From Micromonospora inositola (lineage in GTDB: Bacteria; Actinomycetota; Actinomycetes; Mycobacteriales; Micromonosporaceae), in the NCBI RefSeq assembly GCF_900090285.1, contig NZ_LT607754.1, forward strand, positions 3,436,001 through 3,500,000: a stretch of DNA of 64,000 nt. The letters are read 5' to 3'. Below are positions 35,366 through 45,221 of the stretch, piece by piece. Made by a program: the position numbers and the translations under genes. The notes beneath the pieces were generated by a model. It did no database searches. It was not told where the DNA came from and saw nothing but the letters and a program-made list of their open reading frames with translations. Position 1 is the stretch's first letter; every line of letters begins with the position of its first letter.

Positions 35366-37093
35366 ATGGGTCGCGTGTCGACCACCCCTCGACGTGCTTT
35401 CGTCGCGCTCGCCGCACTGACCGCGCTGCTCGTCTCCGGGTGCGCGAAGGAGCCGGGCGGACCGCGTCTCGCCGCGTCGCCGAGCCCCTCCTCGACCGCC
35501 CCCGCCCCCACCCCGCCCACCGCTGACCCGGCCACCCGGGCGGCGGCCCTGGTCCGCACGCTCGCCGACGAGGACCTGGTCGGCCAGGTGCTGATGCCGT
35601 ACGCCTACGGCAGCTCAGCGACCAAGGTGTCGCCCGGGTCGGCCGCCGGCAACCGGGCCCTCGCCGGGGTCGACACCCCCGCGGAGATGGTGGCGAAGTA
35701 CCGGCTGGGCGGGCTGATCCTGGTCGGCTTCAGCGCCGACGACCCCACCTCCGGCAACCAGGCCACCACCAACGTCGACAACCCCAAGCAGGTCCGGGAG
35801 CTGACCAGCGGGCTGCGGGAGGCCGCCGGGAAGCTCCCCGCCGGGCCGGCTCCCTTCCTGATCGGCACCGACCAGGAGTACGGCGTGGTCACCCGGATCA
35901 CCGACGGGGTGACCCTGCTGCCCAGCCCGATGGCCGCCGGGGCGGCCGGGAGGCCGGCGCTGACCGAGGCGGCCTGGCGGGCCGCCGGCGCCGAACTCGC
36001 CGCGATGGGGATCAACCTCGACTTCGCCCCGGTCGCCGACGTGCTGGTCACCCGCAGCACCGTGATCGGCTCGCGCTCCTTCGGCGCCGACCCGGCCAAC
36101 GCCTCCGGCCAGGTGGGCGGCGCAGTGCGGGGCCTGCAGTCCGAGGGGGTGGCGGCCAGCGTCAAGCACTTCCCCGGGCACGGCCTGACCGCCACCGACT
36201 CGCACAAGGACGTGCCGGTGATCGGCCAGTCCCGCGCCGTGCTGGACCGGACGGCGTTCCCGCCGTTCCGCGCCGGCATCGACGCCGGCGCCATGGCGGT
36301 CATGTCGGCCCACCTCGACGTCAAGGCGGTCGACCCGGGCACCCCGGCCACCTTCTCCCACAAGCTCCTCACCGACGTGCTGCGCGGCCAGCTCGGCTTC
36401 CAGGGCGTGGTGATCACCGACGGGATGAACATGCCGCCGGCCAAGCGCTGGTCGCCCGGCGAGGCGGCGGTGCGCGCCCTCATCGCGGGCAACGACCTCA
36501 TCCTGATGACCCCGAACGTGAGCCAGGCGTACGACGGGCTGCTCGCCGCGCTCCGCGACGGCTCGCTGCCCCGGGACCGGCTGGTGGAGGCGGCCACCCG
36601 GGTGCTCACCATGAAGTTCAAGCTGGCCGACCGGCCGACCCCGGAGCTGTCCGGGCTGAACGGCCCGGAGCACCGCAAGGCGGCGGCCGACCTGGCCGCG
36701 GCGGCGGTCACCGTGCTGCGCGGCCGGTGCGGCGGCCCGGTGGCCGGGCCGGTCACCGTCACCTCCTCCAGCGGGCGGGACCGGACCCGTGCCACGCTCA
36801 CCGACGCGCTCACCGCGGCCGGGGTGAAGGTGGTGCCGAGCGGCGGCACGGTCGTCCACCTCGTCGGGTACGGCGACGGCGCCGACGACCTGCGCGCCGA
36901 CGCCGCGGTGACGGTGGCCATGGACACCCCGTACGTGCTGGCCGCCGCGAAGTCGCCGACGCTGCTGGCAACGTACTCGTCCAGCCGGGCGTCGATGACC
37001 GCGCTGGCCGGGGTGCTCGCCGGCAAGGCCCGACCGGGCGGCCGGTCGCCGGTCCCGGTGACCGGGCTGCCCGCCACCACCTGCGGCACCTGA
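35366..37093 (+). CDS. GH3-family beta-N-acetylhexosaminidase-like lipoprotein
   Basis: 575 residues. Signal ends with lipobox LLVSGC (Cys26 region), then a Pro/Ser/Thr linker. The GH3 barrel includes the family motif KHFPGHG followed by TDSHKD, and the expected nucleophile Asp in VVITDGMNM. This matches NagZ-like and related enzymes that cleave N-acetylglucosamine from wall fragments or other beta-linked sugars. A C-terminal immunoglobulin-like or flexible segment (about 455-575) follows. Membrane-anchored, outside. Confidence 0.92.
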   Translation: MGRVSTTPRRAFVALAALTALLVSGCAKEPGGPRLAASPSPSSTAPAPTPPTADPATRAAALVRTLADEDLVGQVLMPYAYGSSATKVSPGSAAGNRALAGVDTPAEMVAKYRLGGLILVGFSADDPTSGNQATTNVDNPKQVRELTSGLREAAGKLPAGPAPFLIGTDQEYGVVTRITDGVTLLPSPMAAGAAGRPALTEAAWRAAGAELAAMGINLDFAPVADVLVTRSTVIGSRSFGADPANASGQVGGAVRGLQSEGVAASVKHFPGHGLTATDSHKDVPVIGQSRAVLDRTAFPPFRAGIDAGAMAVMSAHLDVKAVDPGTPATFSHKLLTDVLRGQLGFQGVVITDGMNMPPAKRWSPGEAAVRALIAGNDLILMTPNVSQAYDGLLAALRDGSLPRDRLVEAATRVLTMKFKLADRPTPELSGLNGPEHRKAAADLAAAAVTVLRGRCGGPVAGPVTVTSSSGRDRTRATLTDALTAAGVKVVPSGGTVVHLVGYGDGADDLRADAAVTVAMDTPYVLAAAKSPTLLATYSSSRASMTALAGVLAGKARPGGRSPVPVTGLPATTCGT

Positions 37094-37213
37094 CCGGCGG
37101 CCCGCCGCTGTCGCCCGCCGGGCCGGCCTTCGGCCGCGATGGGCCGAGCGGGTCCCGCCCGACTGGTAGCGTTCGGGCCGTCCGCCGCCGCAGGAAACGG
37201 GGGGTCGAGCGCC

Positions 37214-38206
37214 GTGACGCGACCGGAGCCGGCACTCTCCGTGGTGGTGCCGATGTTCAACGAGGAGAGCGTCCTGCCGCTGCTGGCCGAGCGGTTGCGC
37301 GGCGTGCTCGACGGCCTCGGCGAGGCGTACGAGGTGGTGGCGGTCGACGACGGCAGCACCGACGGCACCGTCGCCGGGCTGACCGCCCTGCGCGCGGGCT
37401 GGCCGGAGCTGCGGGTGCTGCGGCTGCGCCGCAACAGCGGCCACCAGGCGGCCCTGGTCGCCGGGCTGTTCCGCGCCCGCGGCGGGTACGTCGTCAGCAT
37501 TGACGCCGACCTCCAGGACCCGCCCGAGGTGATCGTCGAGATGCTCCGCCGGGCCCGCGCCGACGAGCTGGACATCGTCTACGGCGTCCGGGCCGACCGG
37601 AGCCGGGACAGCGCGTTCAAACGGTGGACCGCGGCCGGCTACTACCGGCTCATGCGGCGGCTGGTCGGCCAGCAGGTGCCCGCCCAGGCCGGCGACTTCC
37701 GGCTGCTCAGCCGAGTCGCCGTGGAGGCGCTGCGGGAGCTTCCCGAGCGCAACCCGGTGCTCCGCCTGGTGGTGCCCTGGCTCGGCTTCCCCAGCGGGGA
37801 GGTCGGCTACGAGCGGCAGGAACGCGCCGCCGGGCGGACCAAGTACCCGCTGTCCCGGATGGCCGGCCTGGCCGCGGAGAGCGTCACCAGCTTCTCCGCC
37901 GCGCCGCTGCGGGTGGCCACCTGGCTGGGGCTGGCCGGGGTGGCTGTCTGCGGGGTGCTGGTGGTGGTGGCGGTGCTCGCCTGGTTCGCCGGCGCCACGG
38001 TGAGCGGCTGGCCGTCGCTCTACGTGGCGATCCTCTTCCTCGGCGCGGTGCAGCTGCTCTGCCTCGGCCTGCTCGGCGAGTACGTCGCCCGGATCTACAC
38101 GGCGGTGCAGGGCCGGCCCGCGTACTTCGTGGCCGGCGACAGCGCCGCCGCCGAACCGGCGGCCCCCGGCCGGGACGTCGTCGAGCTGGCCGACACGCTG
38201 CGGTGA
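37214..38206 (+). CDS. GT2 glycosyltransferase (polyprenyl-phosphate sugar transferase-like)
   Basis: 330 residues from GTG at 37214. Catalytic domain VVVPMFNEESVLPLL (NEE), VDDGSTDGT and DADLQDPPE, with the basic RxxRxxS segment typical of DPM1/GtrB enzymes. Two C-terminal transmembrane helices (about 235-305) match GtrB-type transferases that load a sugar on a polyprenyl phosphate at the inner face. Stop overlaps the next gene start by four bases, so the pair probably acts together. Confidence 0.92.
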   Translation: MTRPEPALSVVVPMFNEESVLPLLAERLRGVLDGLGEAYEVVAVDDGSTDGTVAGLTALRAGWPELRVLRLRRNSGHQAALVAGLFRARGGYVVSIDADLQDPPEVIVEMLRRARADELDIVYGVRADRSRDSAFKRWTAAGYYRLMRRLVGQQVPAQAGDFRLLSRVAVEALRELPERNPVLRLVVPWLGFPSGEVGYERQERAAGRTKYPLSRMAGLAAESVTSFSAAPLRVATWLGLAGVAVCGVLVVVAVLAWFAGATVSGWPSLYVAILFLGAVQLLCLGLLGEYVARIYTAVQGRPAYFVAGDSAAAEPAAPGRDVVELADTLR

Positions 38207-40482
38207 CCACGCTCGCCACCGGGGACGCCGCCCCGTCGGCCGTGGGGCCGCGCCGCCGTCGGGCCGCCGTCCGGTTCGCCCCGGCCCTCGCCGGCTACGC
38301 GGCCGTCGCGGCCGTCCTGCTCACCACCGGCACGCCCGCGCCCGACCTCGGCCGGTGGACGGCGTACGCCCTGCTGGCCGTACTGCTGCCCGGGACCCTG
38401 GTGTTCCGGGCCCTGCGCCGCCGGCCGCACACCCTGGTCGAGGACCTGGCCATGGGCGCGGCAGTCGGACTGGTGCTGGAGCTGACCGCCTGGGCGGCGT
38501 TCACCGCCGTCGGGGCGCCCGGCTGGCTGCGCCTCTGGCCGCTGGCGGTGCTGGCGCCGTTCGCCGCCGTGCCGGCGCTGCGCCGGCACTGGCGGGTCCG
38601 CTACGACACCGTCGCCCCGGCCGGCTGGGCCTTGGCGCTGACCGCGGTGGTCGCCGGCTTCACCCTCTACCTGTACGAGTCGTTCCTGACCGTCAACCCG
38701 GTGCTTCCCACCGACGAGGGGCAGGCGCAGTACATCGACCTGGCGTTCCAGCTCTCCCTCGCCGGGGCGGCCACCCACCAGGTGCCGCTCGAGGTGCCGC
38801 AGGTGGCCGGGGAGCCGCTGCACTACCACTGGTTCGGCTTCGCCCACCTGGCGGCGACCAGCCTGGTCAGCGGCGTCGACCTGCCGACGGTCTTCTTCCG
38901 GCTCGCCGTGCCGGCGCTCTGCGCGCTTGCGGCCGTGCTGGTCGCCGTGGTCGGCTGGCGGATCACCGGCCGGCCGTACGCCGGGGTGGTCGCCGCGGCG
39001 CTGCTGTTCACCGTCGGCGAGTTCGGCTTCGAGAACGGGTGGCGGCAGCTCTTCGGCACCCAGGCCACCTTCATCGTCTGGGGCAGCCCGTCGATGACGT
39101 ACAGCTGGGTGCTGCTGCTGCCGCTGATCGCGGCGCTCGGGGAGATCGTCGGGCGGGCCCGCGGGGTGGCCGTGCCCCCGCTCGGGCGCGGCGCCTGGGT
39201 GCTCGCGGCGCTCTTCCTGGCCGCCTCCACCGGGGCGAAGGCCAGCACGGTGCCGGTGGTGCTGGCCGCGCTCGCGTTCACCGCCGTGCTGCTGCTGGCG
39301 GTCCGGCGCCGGCTGCCCCGCGCGGTGCTCGTCGCCGCCGGTCTGACCCTCGCGGCGCAGGTCTTCGCCACGGCCGTGCTCTTCGCCTTCGAGAGCCACG
39401 GCATCACCGTCGATCCGTTCTCCGGGCTGCGGACGTACCTGCCCGAGGGCCGCTCCGCCGGGGTCACCGTGGTGCTCTGGGCGGCGGTCCTCCTGGCCTT
39501 CCTGCTCAGCCTCCAGCTCCGGCTGGCCGGCGTCCCGGCGCTGCTGCGGCTGCGCCGCGGGCGGCTCGAGCCGGTGCAGCTCCTCCTGCTCGGCGGCGCG
39601 CTCGCCGGGCCGGCGATCTACCTGCTGGTCGGCCACCCGGGCAGCAGCAACCAGTACTTCACCCGGACCGGCTTCGCCTTCGGCGTCCTTCTCTCCGCCT
39701 GGGGCTGGGTCGAGGTGGCCGACCGGGCCGCCCTGTCGGCCCGGGGACGGCTGCTGCTCGGGGTGGGCACCGCCGGGTTCGCCGTGCTGCTCACCGCGGT
39801 CCAGCTCGGCTCGGCGACCAGCACGCCCGCGATCCCCGCGTACGCCCCGGTGCTGCCGCTGCTCCGGTGGGCCGTCGCGCTGACGCTGGTGGCGCTGCTG
39901 GTGGCCCTGTGCTGGCCGGCGCTGGTCGGGCGCTGGCCCGGGCTGGCCGGTCGGGGCGGGCTGCTGCTGCTCACCGCCGTGCTGGTCGCCGGCGCGCCGG
40001 GCCTCGTCATGGACGCGGCCGCCGCCCGGCAGCAACCCAACGGTGGGGCGTACCCGGTGGTGCCGATGCCCGCCTCCCGGGTCGAGGCGGCCCGCTGGGT
40101 CCACGCGCACAGCGACCCGGACGACGTGGTCGCCACCAACGTGCACTGCCGGGCCGTGGTGGACGGCTGGTGCGACGCCCGCACCTTCTGGCTGAGCGGC
40201 TACGCCGAGCGCGCGGTGCTGGTGGAGGGGTGGGCGTTCGCGCCCCGGATGGTCGGGCTGCCCGAGGGCCCGTACGCCCCGTTCTGGGACGCCGACCGGC
40301 TGCGCGCGAACGACGCCGCGTTCACCGCCCCGACCGCCTCCGGGCTGGCCGCGCTGCGCGACCGGTACGGGGTGCGCTGGCTGGTCGCCGACCGCGGGGT
40401 CGAACCGGAGTCGCCGACGCTGCGTACCCTGGCCGACCTTCGTTTCGAGAACTCCCGGACGGCCGTCTACCGGCTGCGCTGA
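38203..40482 (+). CDS. Polytopic membrane protein (GT-C-like)
   Basis: 759 residues from GTG overlapping the GT2 stop. About twelve to fourteen hydrophobic segments over residues 25-620 and a hydrophilic C-terminal part of about 120 residues (VARWVHAHSDPDDVVATNVHC ... WLSGYAERAVLVEG) that probably faces out. The architecture is like GT-C glycosyltransferases or YfhO-type proteins that accept polyprenyl-linked sugars, consistent with the coupled GT2 gene. A clear catalytic DE or DD pair was not proven; acidic loops such as PTDEGQAQYIDLAF and LHYHWFG are candidates. Confidence 0.78.
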   Translation: MTTLATGDAAPSAVGPRRRRAAVRFAPALAGYAAVAAVLLTTGTPAPDLGRWTAYALLAVLLPGTLVFRALRRRPHTLVEDLAMGAAVGLVLELTAWAAFTAVGAPGWLRLWPLAVLAPFAAVPALRRHWRVRYDTVAPAGWALALTAVVAGFTLYLYESFLTVNPVLPTDEGQAQYIDLAFQLSLAGAATHQVPLEVPQVAGEPLHYHWFGFAHLAATSLVSGVDLPTVFFRLAVPALCALAAVLVAVVGWRITGRPYAGVVAAALLFTVGEFGFENGWRQLFGTQATFIVWGSPSMTYSWVLLLPLIAALGEIVGRARGVAVPPLGRGAWVLAALFLAASTGAKASTVPVVLAALAFTAVLLLAVRRRLPRAVLVAAGLTLAAQVFATAVLFAFESHGITVDPFSGLRTYLPEGRSAGVTVVLWAAVLLAFLLSLQLRLAGVPALLRLRRGRLEPVQLLLLGGALAGPAIYLLVGHPGSSNQYFTRTGFAFGVLLSAWGWVEVADRAALSARGRLLLGVGTAGFAVLLTAVQLGSATSTPAIPAYAPVLPLLRWAVALTLVALLVALCWPALVGRWPGLAGRGGLLLLTAVLVAGAPGLVMDAAAARQQPNGGAYPVVPMPASRVEAARWVHAHSDPDDVVATNVHCRAVVDGWCDARTFWLSGYAERAVLVEGWAFAPRMVGLPEGPYAPFWDADRLRANDAAFTAPTASGLAALRDRYGVRWLVADRGVEPESPTLRTLADLRFENSRTAVYRLR

Positions 40483-40504
40483 CCCCCCGCCGCCGGCGGT
40501 CGGC

Positions 40505-41221
40505 TCAGCCCTCGGTCGGGCGGTGGGCCCGGAGCATCAGCGAGACGCCGGGCAGCGACCGCACCGGCAGGTACCGCTCGGCGGTGATGATCGTGCGCAG
40601 CCCGAGGTTGACCATCGGGTGCAGGTCGTCCAGGTCACTGCCGGTGGACCGGCGGCGCCGCCAGGCCGCGACCGGGCGCAGCACCACGTTCCAGCTCCAC
40701 AGCTCGTCGACGACCAGGCCGGCCTTCTCCATGACGGCGCGCAGCGAGGCGCGGTCGTAGCGGCGCACGTGCCCCACCGCCACGTCGTGCGCGGACCAGA
40801 GCCGCATGTCGCACGGCACCGCGATCAGCGCGGTCGCGCCGGGGCGCAGGGCGCGGCGGATCTCGGCGGCGGCGAGGTGGTCCTCGTCGAAGTGTTCCAG
40901 GATGTCGAAGGCGACCACCAGACCCAGGCTGGCCGACCCGACCGGCAGGTGGCGGGCGTCCGCCCGGATCACGTCGAGGCCGCGTTCCCGGGCCACCCCG
41001 GCGCCCTCGGCGCTGTACTCCAGGGCCAGCGGCTGCCAGCCGTGCGCCCGCAGCACCCGGGTGTTGCCGCCGCCGGCCGCGCCGATGTCCAGTGCCCGCT
41101 CCGGCCGCGTCCCGGTCGCCGCCAGCCGGTGCAGCGCCCGTCCGAGCAGGGCGCGCCGCTCCCGGTACCACCAGTGGGTGTCCTCGAGCGCGGCGAGCTT
41201 GCGGATCTCGGTCGCTTCCAC
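40505..41221 (-). CDS. Class I SAM-dependent methyltransferase
   Basis: 238 residues from GTG at 41221. SAM site ALDIGAAGGGNTRVL (motif I), then LALEYSAEG, DARHLPVGSASLGLVVAFDILEHF (motif II-III), typical of UbiE-like or small-molecule methyltransferases. It lies next to the glycosyltransferase pair but on the opposite strand, so the link is only positional. The FAS terminator at 41238-41260 sits directly upstream of its start. Substrate unknown. Confidence 0.88.
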   Translation of the reverse strand: MEATEIRKLAALEDTHWWYRERRALLGRALHRLAATGTRPERALDIGAAGGGNTRVLRAHGWQPLALEYSAEGAGVARERGLDVIRADARHLPVGSASLGLVVAFDILEHFDEDHLAAAEIRRALRPGATALIAVPCDMRLWSAHDVAVGHVRRYDRASLRAVMEKAGLVVDELWSWNVVLRPVAAWRRRRSTGSDLDDLHPMVNLGLRTIITAERYLPVRSLPGVSLMLRAHRPTEG

Positions 41222-41237
41222 GCGGACACGGTAACAA

Positions 41238-41260
41238 GGCCCCTCCGGCACGGAGGGGCC
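41238..41260 (-). terminator. Terminator after the FAS-II/accD operon
   Basis: Perfect 10-bp inverted repeat (41238-41247 and 41251-41260) with a three-base loop, followed on the minus strand by TTGTTAC, a short T-rich tail. It also sits 17 bp before the methyltransferase start. Flanking GTAACAA (41231-41237) and TTGTTAC (41275-41281) form an outer dyad. Confidence 0.75.
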
Positions 41261-41277
41261 CTGTCCAATCCCGTTTG

Positions 41278-42714
41278 TTACAGCGGGATGTTGCCGTGCG
41301 CGCCCCGGGCGGCCGGCGCCGCGGCGAGCGCCTCGGCGATCCGGCGCCGGGTCTCCTCCGGCTTGATCATGTCGTCCACCACGCCGATCTCCAGCGCCCG
41401 GTTGACGCCACCGGCGACCCGGGTCTGCTCCTCGATCAGCTGGGCGCGCAGCGCCTCCCGCTCCTCGGCGGGGGCGGCGGCCAGCTTCTTGCGGTGCAGG
41501 ATGTTGACCGCCGCGCTGGCGCCCATGACCGCGACCTCGGCGTTCGGCCAGGCGAAGACCGCGGTGGCGCCGAGCGACCGGGAGTTCATCGCGATGTACG
41601 CGCCGCCGTACGCCTTGCGGGTCACCAGCGTCACCCGCGGCACCACCGCCTCGGCGAACGCGTGCAGCAGCTTCGCGCCGCGCCGGACCACGCCGTCCCA
41701 CTCCTGGCCCAGGCCGGGCAGGTAACCGGGGACGTCGACCAGCACGATCAGCGGCACCCCGAGCGAGTCGCACATCCGCACGAACCGCGCGGCCTTCTCC
41801 GCGCTGGACGCGTCCAGGCAGCCACCCAGCCGCAGCGGGTTGTTGGCGATCACGCCGACCGTGCGGCCGGCGAACCGGCCGAGCGTGGTGACGATGTTCG
41901 GCGCCCACTTGGCGTGCAGCTCCACGCCCGGGGCGTCGAGCAGCGCCTTGACCACCGGCTTCACGTCGTACGCCCGGTTGGTCTCGGCCGGCATCTTCGC
42001 GGCCAGGTCGTGCCCGTCCGTCGCGCCGGCCGGCACGTCGTCCGGGGACAGCCGCCCCTGGTGACCCAGCAGCGCGGCGAGCTTGCGCGACTCGACCATC
42101 GCCGCCTCGTCGTCGGCGCAGGTCACGTGCACGACGCCCGAGCGCCGGCCGTGCGGCTCGGGGCCGCCGAGGCGCTCCATGTCGACCTGCTCGCCGGTGA
42201 CGCTGCGGACCACCTCGGGGCCGGTGACGAAGATCCGGCCGGCGCCGCTCATCACCACGATGTCGGTCAGCGCCGGGCCGTACGCGGCGCCGCCGGCGGC
42301 CGGGCCCAGCACCACCGAGATCTGCGGCACCCGGCCGGAGGCCCGGACCATGGCGGCGAAGACCTGCCCGACGGCGTCGAGCGCGACGACGCCCTCGGCC
42401 AGCCGGGCGCCGCCGGAGTGCCAGAGGCCGAGCACCGGCACCCGCTCCCGGACGGCGGTGTCGATGGCGTCGACGACGTGCCGGCACCCGTCGGTGCCCA
42501 TCGCGCCGCCCATCCTGGTGGCGTCGGTGGCGAACGCGATCGCCGGCGTGCCGTCGATCTCACCCCGAGCCCAGAGCGCCCCGGAGGTGTCCCGCGGCGA
42601 GGCCAGGCGCAGCGTGCCGGCGTCGAACAGGGCCCGGAGCCGGACCTCGGGATCTCGGTAGTCCACAGTCGCGCTGTCCGCACTGACGGCGGTGGTGGTC
42701 ACTTGTGCCTCCAA
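41278..42714 (-). CDS. Acyl-CoA carboxylase carboxyltransferase (beta) subunit
   Basis: 478 residues, close to the normal single-chain carboxyltransferase length. The crotonase-like motifs are present: VPVLGLWHSGGARLAEGVVAL (N-half) and RGAKLLHAFAEAVVPRVTLVTRKAYGGAYIAMNS (C-half, oxyanion glycines). It transfers CO2 from biotin to acetyl- or propionyl-CoA, supplying malonyl (or methylmalonyl) units. Being last in a fab operon mirrors Mycobacterium tuberculosis accD6. No biotin carboxylase gene is in the window. Strong choice for AccD-type, exact substrate uncertain. Confidence 0.9.
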   Translation of the reverse strand: MEAQVTTTAVSADSATVDYRDPEVRLRALFDAGTLRLASPRDTSGALWARGEIDGTPAIAFATDATRMGGAMGTDGCRHVVDAIDTAVRERVPVLGLWHSGGARLAEGVVALDAVGQVFAAMVRASGRVPQISVVLGPAAGGAAYGPALTDIVVMSGAGRIFVTGPEVVRSVTGEQVDMERLGGPEPHGRRSGVVHVTCADDEAAMVESRKLAALLGHQGRLSPDDVPAGATDGHDLAAKMPAETNRAYDVKPVVKALLDAPGVELHAKWAPNIVTTLGRFAGRTVGVIANNPLRLGGCLDASSAEKAARFVRMCDSLGVPLIVLVDVPGYLPGLGQEWDGVVRRGAKLLHAFAEAVVPRVTLVTRKAYGGAYIAMNSRSLGATAVFAWPNAEVAVMGASAAVNILHRKKLAAAPAEEREALRAQLIEEQTRVAGGVNRALEIGVVDDMIKPEETRRRIAEALAAAPAARGAHGNIPL

Positions 42715-42724
42715 GGCTGTGGTC

Positions 42725-43951
42725 TCAGGCCCGCGTGAAGACGAGAGCCACGTTGTGACCGCCGAAGCCGAACGAGTTGTTCAGCGCGGCGGGGATGTCC
42801 ATGTGGCGCGCCTTGTGGGCGACCACCTCCAGGTCGAGACCGTCGTCCGGGTCGTCCAGGTTGATCGTCGGCGGCACCACTCCGTCACGGATCGCCAGGA
42901 TGGTGGCGATCGACTCCAGCGCGCCAGCCGCGCCGAGCAGGTGCCCGGTCATCGACTTGGTGGCGGTCAGCACCGGGTGGTCGCCGAGCGCCTGGTGCAG
43001 CGCCTTGATCTCGGCCATGTCACCGACCGGGGTCGAGGTGGCGTGCGCGTTGACGTGCACGATGTCCTGGCGGGCGACGCCCGCGTCGGCGATGGCCTTC
43101 GCGATGGCCCGGATCGCGCCAGCGCCCTCCGGGTGCGGCTGCACGATGTCGTAGCCGTCGGAGGTGAGGCCGGCGCCGGCCAGCCGGCCGTACACCCGGG
43201 CGCCCCGGGCGGCGGCGTGGTCGGCCCGTTCCAGGACGATCACCCCCGCGCCCTCGCCGAGCACGAAACCGTCCCGGCCCTTGTCCCAGGGGCGGGAGGC
43301 CCGCTCCGGCTCGTCGTTGCGGGTCGACATGGCCCGCATCGAGGCGAAACCGGCGATCGGCAGCGAATGGATGACCGCCTCGGTGCCGCCGGCCATCACC
43401 ACGTCGGCGCGACCGGCCCGGATCATGTCGAGCCCGAGCGCGATCGCCTCCGCGCCGGTCGCGCAGGCGCTGGCCACCGAGTGCACGCCCGCCTGGGCGC
43501 CCAGCTCCAGCCCCACCCAGGCGGCGGGACCGTTCGGCATCAGCATCGGAATGGTGTGCGGGGAGACCCGGCGCGGACCGGACGCCTCCAGGATGTCGTC
43601 CTGAGCGAGCAGGGTCAGGGCGCCGCCGATGCCGGAGCCGACGCTCACGCCCAACCGCTCCGGGTCGAGCCCGGAGTCGGCCAGGCCGGCGTCCGCCCAG
43701 GCCTGCTGCGCCGCAATGATCGCGATCGCCTCGGAACGGTCCAACCGGCGCAGCTTGACCCGGTCCAGCAGCCCGGCCGGATCCACCGCCAGCGAAGCGG
43801 CGATCCGGACCGGCAACTGCTCGGCCCACTCCTGGGTGAGCGCACTCACCCCGGAGCGGCCGGCGAGCATGGCGTCCCAGGTCGACGCGACGTCCCCGCC
43901 CAGCGGGGTGGTCGCGCCGAGCCCGGTGACGACGACGTCGATGCGACTCAT
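42725..43951 (-). CDS. fabF: 3-oxoacyl-ACP synthase II
   Basis: 408 residues. Condensing-enzyme triad: Cys in SVASACATGAEAIAL, His in VNAHATSTPVGD and His in SMTGHLLGAAGAL. Catalyses decarboxylative Claisen condensation of malonyl-ACP with acyl-ACP in chain elongation. Follows acpP by one base gap and precedes accD by ten bases, so part of one operon. Confidence 0.97.
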   Translation of the reverse strand: MSRIDVVVTGLGATTPLGGDVASTWDAMLAGRSGVSALTQEWAEQLPVRIAASLAVDPAGLLDRVKLRRLDRSEAIAIIAAQQAWADAGLADSGLDPERLGVSVGSGIGGALTLLAQDDILEASGPRRVSPHTIPMLMPNGPAAWVGLELGAQAGVHSVASACATGAEAIALGLDMIRAGRADVVMAGGTEAVIHSLPIAGFASMRAMSTRNDEPERASRPWDKGRDGFVLGEGAGVIVLERADHAAARGARVYGRLAGAGLTSDGYDIVQPHPEGAGAIRAIAKAIADAGVARQDIVHVNAHATSTPVGDMAEIKALHQALGDHPVLTATKSMTGHLLGAAGALESIATILAIRDGVVPPTINLDDPDDGLDLEVVAHKARHMDIPAALNNSFGFGGHNVALVFTRA

Positions 43952-43952
43952 A

Positions 43953-44192
43953 TCAGGACTGCGCCTCGATGTAGGTGACGGCGTCCCCGACGGTCTTGAG
44001 GTTCTGCACCTCGTTGTCCGGGATCTTGACGCCGAACTTCTCCTCGGCCGCCACCACGACCTCCACCATGGAGAGGGAGTCGACGTCGAGGTCGTCGGTG
44101 AAGGACTTACCCTCGGCCACGTCGTCCGGGTTCACCCCGGCAACCTCTTCGAGGATCTCGGCGAGGCCGGCGGTGATCTCGTCACGGGTCAT
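43953..44192 (-). CDS. acpP: Acyl carrier protein
   Basis: 79 residues, acidic four-helix protein. The phosphopantetheine site is the Ser in DVDSLSMVEVV (Ser about 40). Carries growing acyl chains between FabD, FabH and FabF, which flank it in the operon. Confidence 0.97.
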   Translation of the reverse strand: MTRDEITAGLAEILEEVAGVNPDDVAEGKSFTDDLDVDSLSMVEVVVAAEEKFGVKIPDNEVQNLKTVGDAVTYIEAQS

Positions 44193-44276
44193 TGCGGTTG
44201 GTTCCTCTCATCGGGGGTTCTCGACGGCCGGCGTTGCCGGTCGTCACTCCTCGGCGCGTGCGCGCCCAGGGGGTCT

Positions 44277-45221
44277 TCAGGGGCAGCGGACGACCTGGCC
44301 GGCGTAGGTCAGGCCGCCGCCGAAGCCGAACAGCAGCACCGGGGCGCCCGCGGGCACCTCCCGCCGCTCGACCAGCTTGGACAGGGCCAGCGGCACGCTC
44401 GCCGCCGAGGTGTTGCCGGACTCGACGATGTCCTTGGCGATGATCGCGTCCGGGATGTTCAGCCGCTTGACGATGCCGTCGATGATCCGGGCGTTGGCCT
44501 GGTGCGGCACGAACGCGGCCAGCTCCGACGGCGCGACCCCGGCCTTCTCGCACGCCTGCAGCGCCAGCGGGGCCAGCGCGGTGGTGGCCCAGCGGAAGAC
44601 CGCCTGCCCCTCCTGCGCGATGTACGGCCGCCAGCCCTCGATGCGGACCGCGTCGCTCTTCTCCGGCACCGAGCCCCAGACCACCGGGCCCACCCCGGCG
44701 GGCTCGCCCTCGGCGGCGGCGGTCACCACGGCCGCGCCGGCGCCGTCGCCGAAGATGATGCAGGTGGAGCGGTCGGTCCAGTCGGTGAAGTCGGAGAGCT
44801 TCTCGGCGCCGATTACGATCGCGTTGCGCGCCGCCCCGGCCCGGATCGCGTGGTCGACGGTGCCGAGGGCGTACGCGAAGCCGGAGCAGGCGGTGTTGAT
44901 GTCGTACGCGGCCGGGGCGGTGATGCCGAGCTTGGCGGCGACCCGGCAGGCCACGTTCGGGCTGCGGTCGACCGAGGTACAGGTGGCCACCACGACGAGG
45001 TCGATGTCGGCGGCGGTGAGGCCGGAGTTGGCCAGCGCCTTGCCGGCGGCGGCCGTGGCCATGTCGGCCACCGTCTCGTCGCCGGCGATCCGCCGGGTGA
45101 CGATGCCGACCCGGTCCCGGATCCACTCGTCGTTGGTGTCCACGAGCTGGGCGAGGTCGTCGTTGGTCACCACCCGGGAAGGCTGGTAGTGGCCCATCGA
45201 GACGATCCGACTGCCTGCCAT
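44277..45221 (-). CDS. fabH: 3-oxoacyl-ACP synthase III
   Basis: 314 residues from ATG at 45221, sharing one base with the fabD stop (TAATG). Catalytic Cys in DINTACSGFAYAL, His in FVPHQANARII and Asn in ESGNTSAAS. FabH starts chains by condensing an acyl-CoA (acetyl-, isobutyryl- or similar) with malonyl-ACP; actinobacterial enzymes often make branched iso/anteiso chains. Confidence 0.97.
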   Translation of the reverse strand: MAGSRIVSMGHYQPSRVVTNDDLAQLVDTNDEWIRDRVGIVTRRIAGDETVADMATAAAGKALANSGLTAADIDLVVVATCTSVDRSPNVACRVAAKLGITAPAAYDINTACSGFAYALGTVDHAIRAGAARNAIVIGAEKLSDFTDWTDRSTCIIFGDGAGAAVVTAAAEGEPAGVGPVVWGSVPEKSDAVRIEGWRPYIAQEGQAVFRWATTALAPLALQACEKAGVAPSELAAFVPHQANARIIDGIVKRLNIPDAIIAKDIVESGNTSAASVPLALSKLVERREVPAGAPVLLFGFGGGLTYAGQVVRCP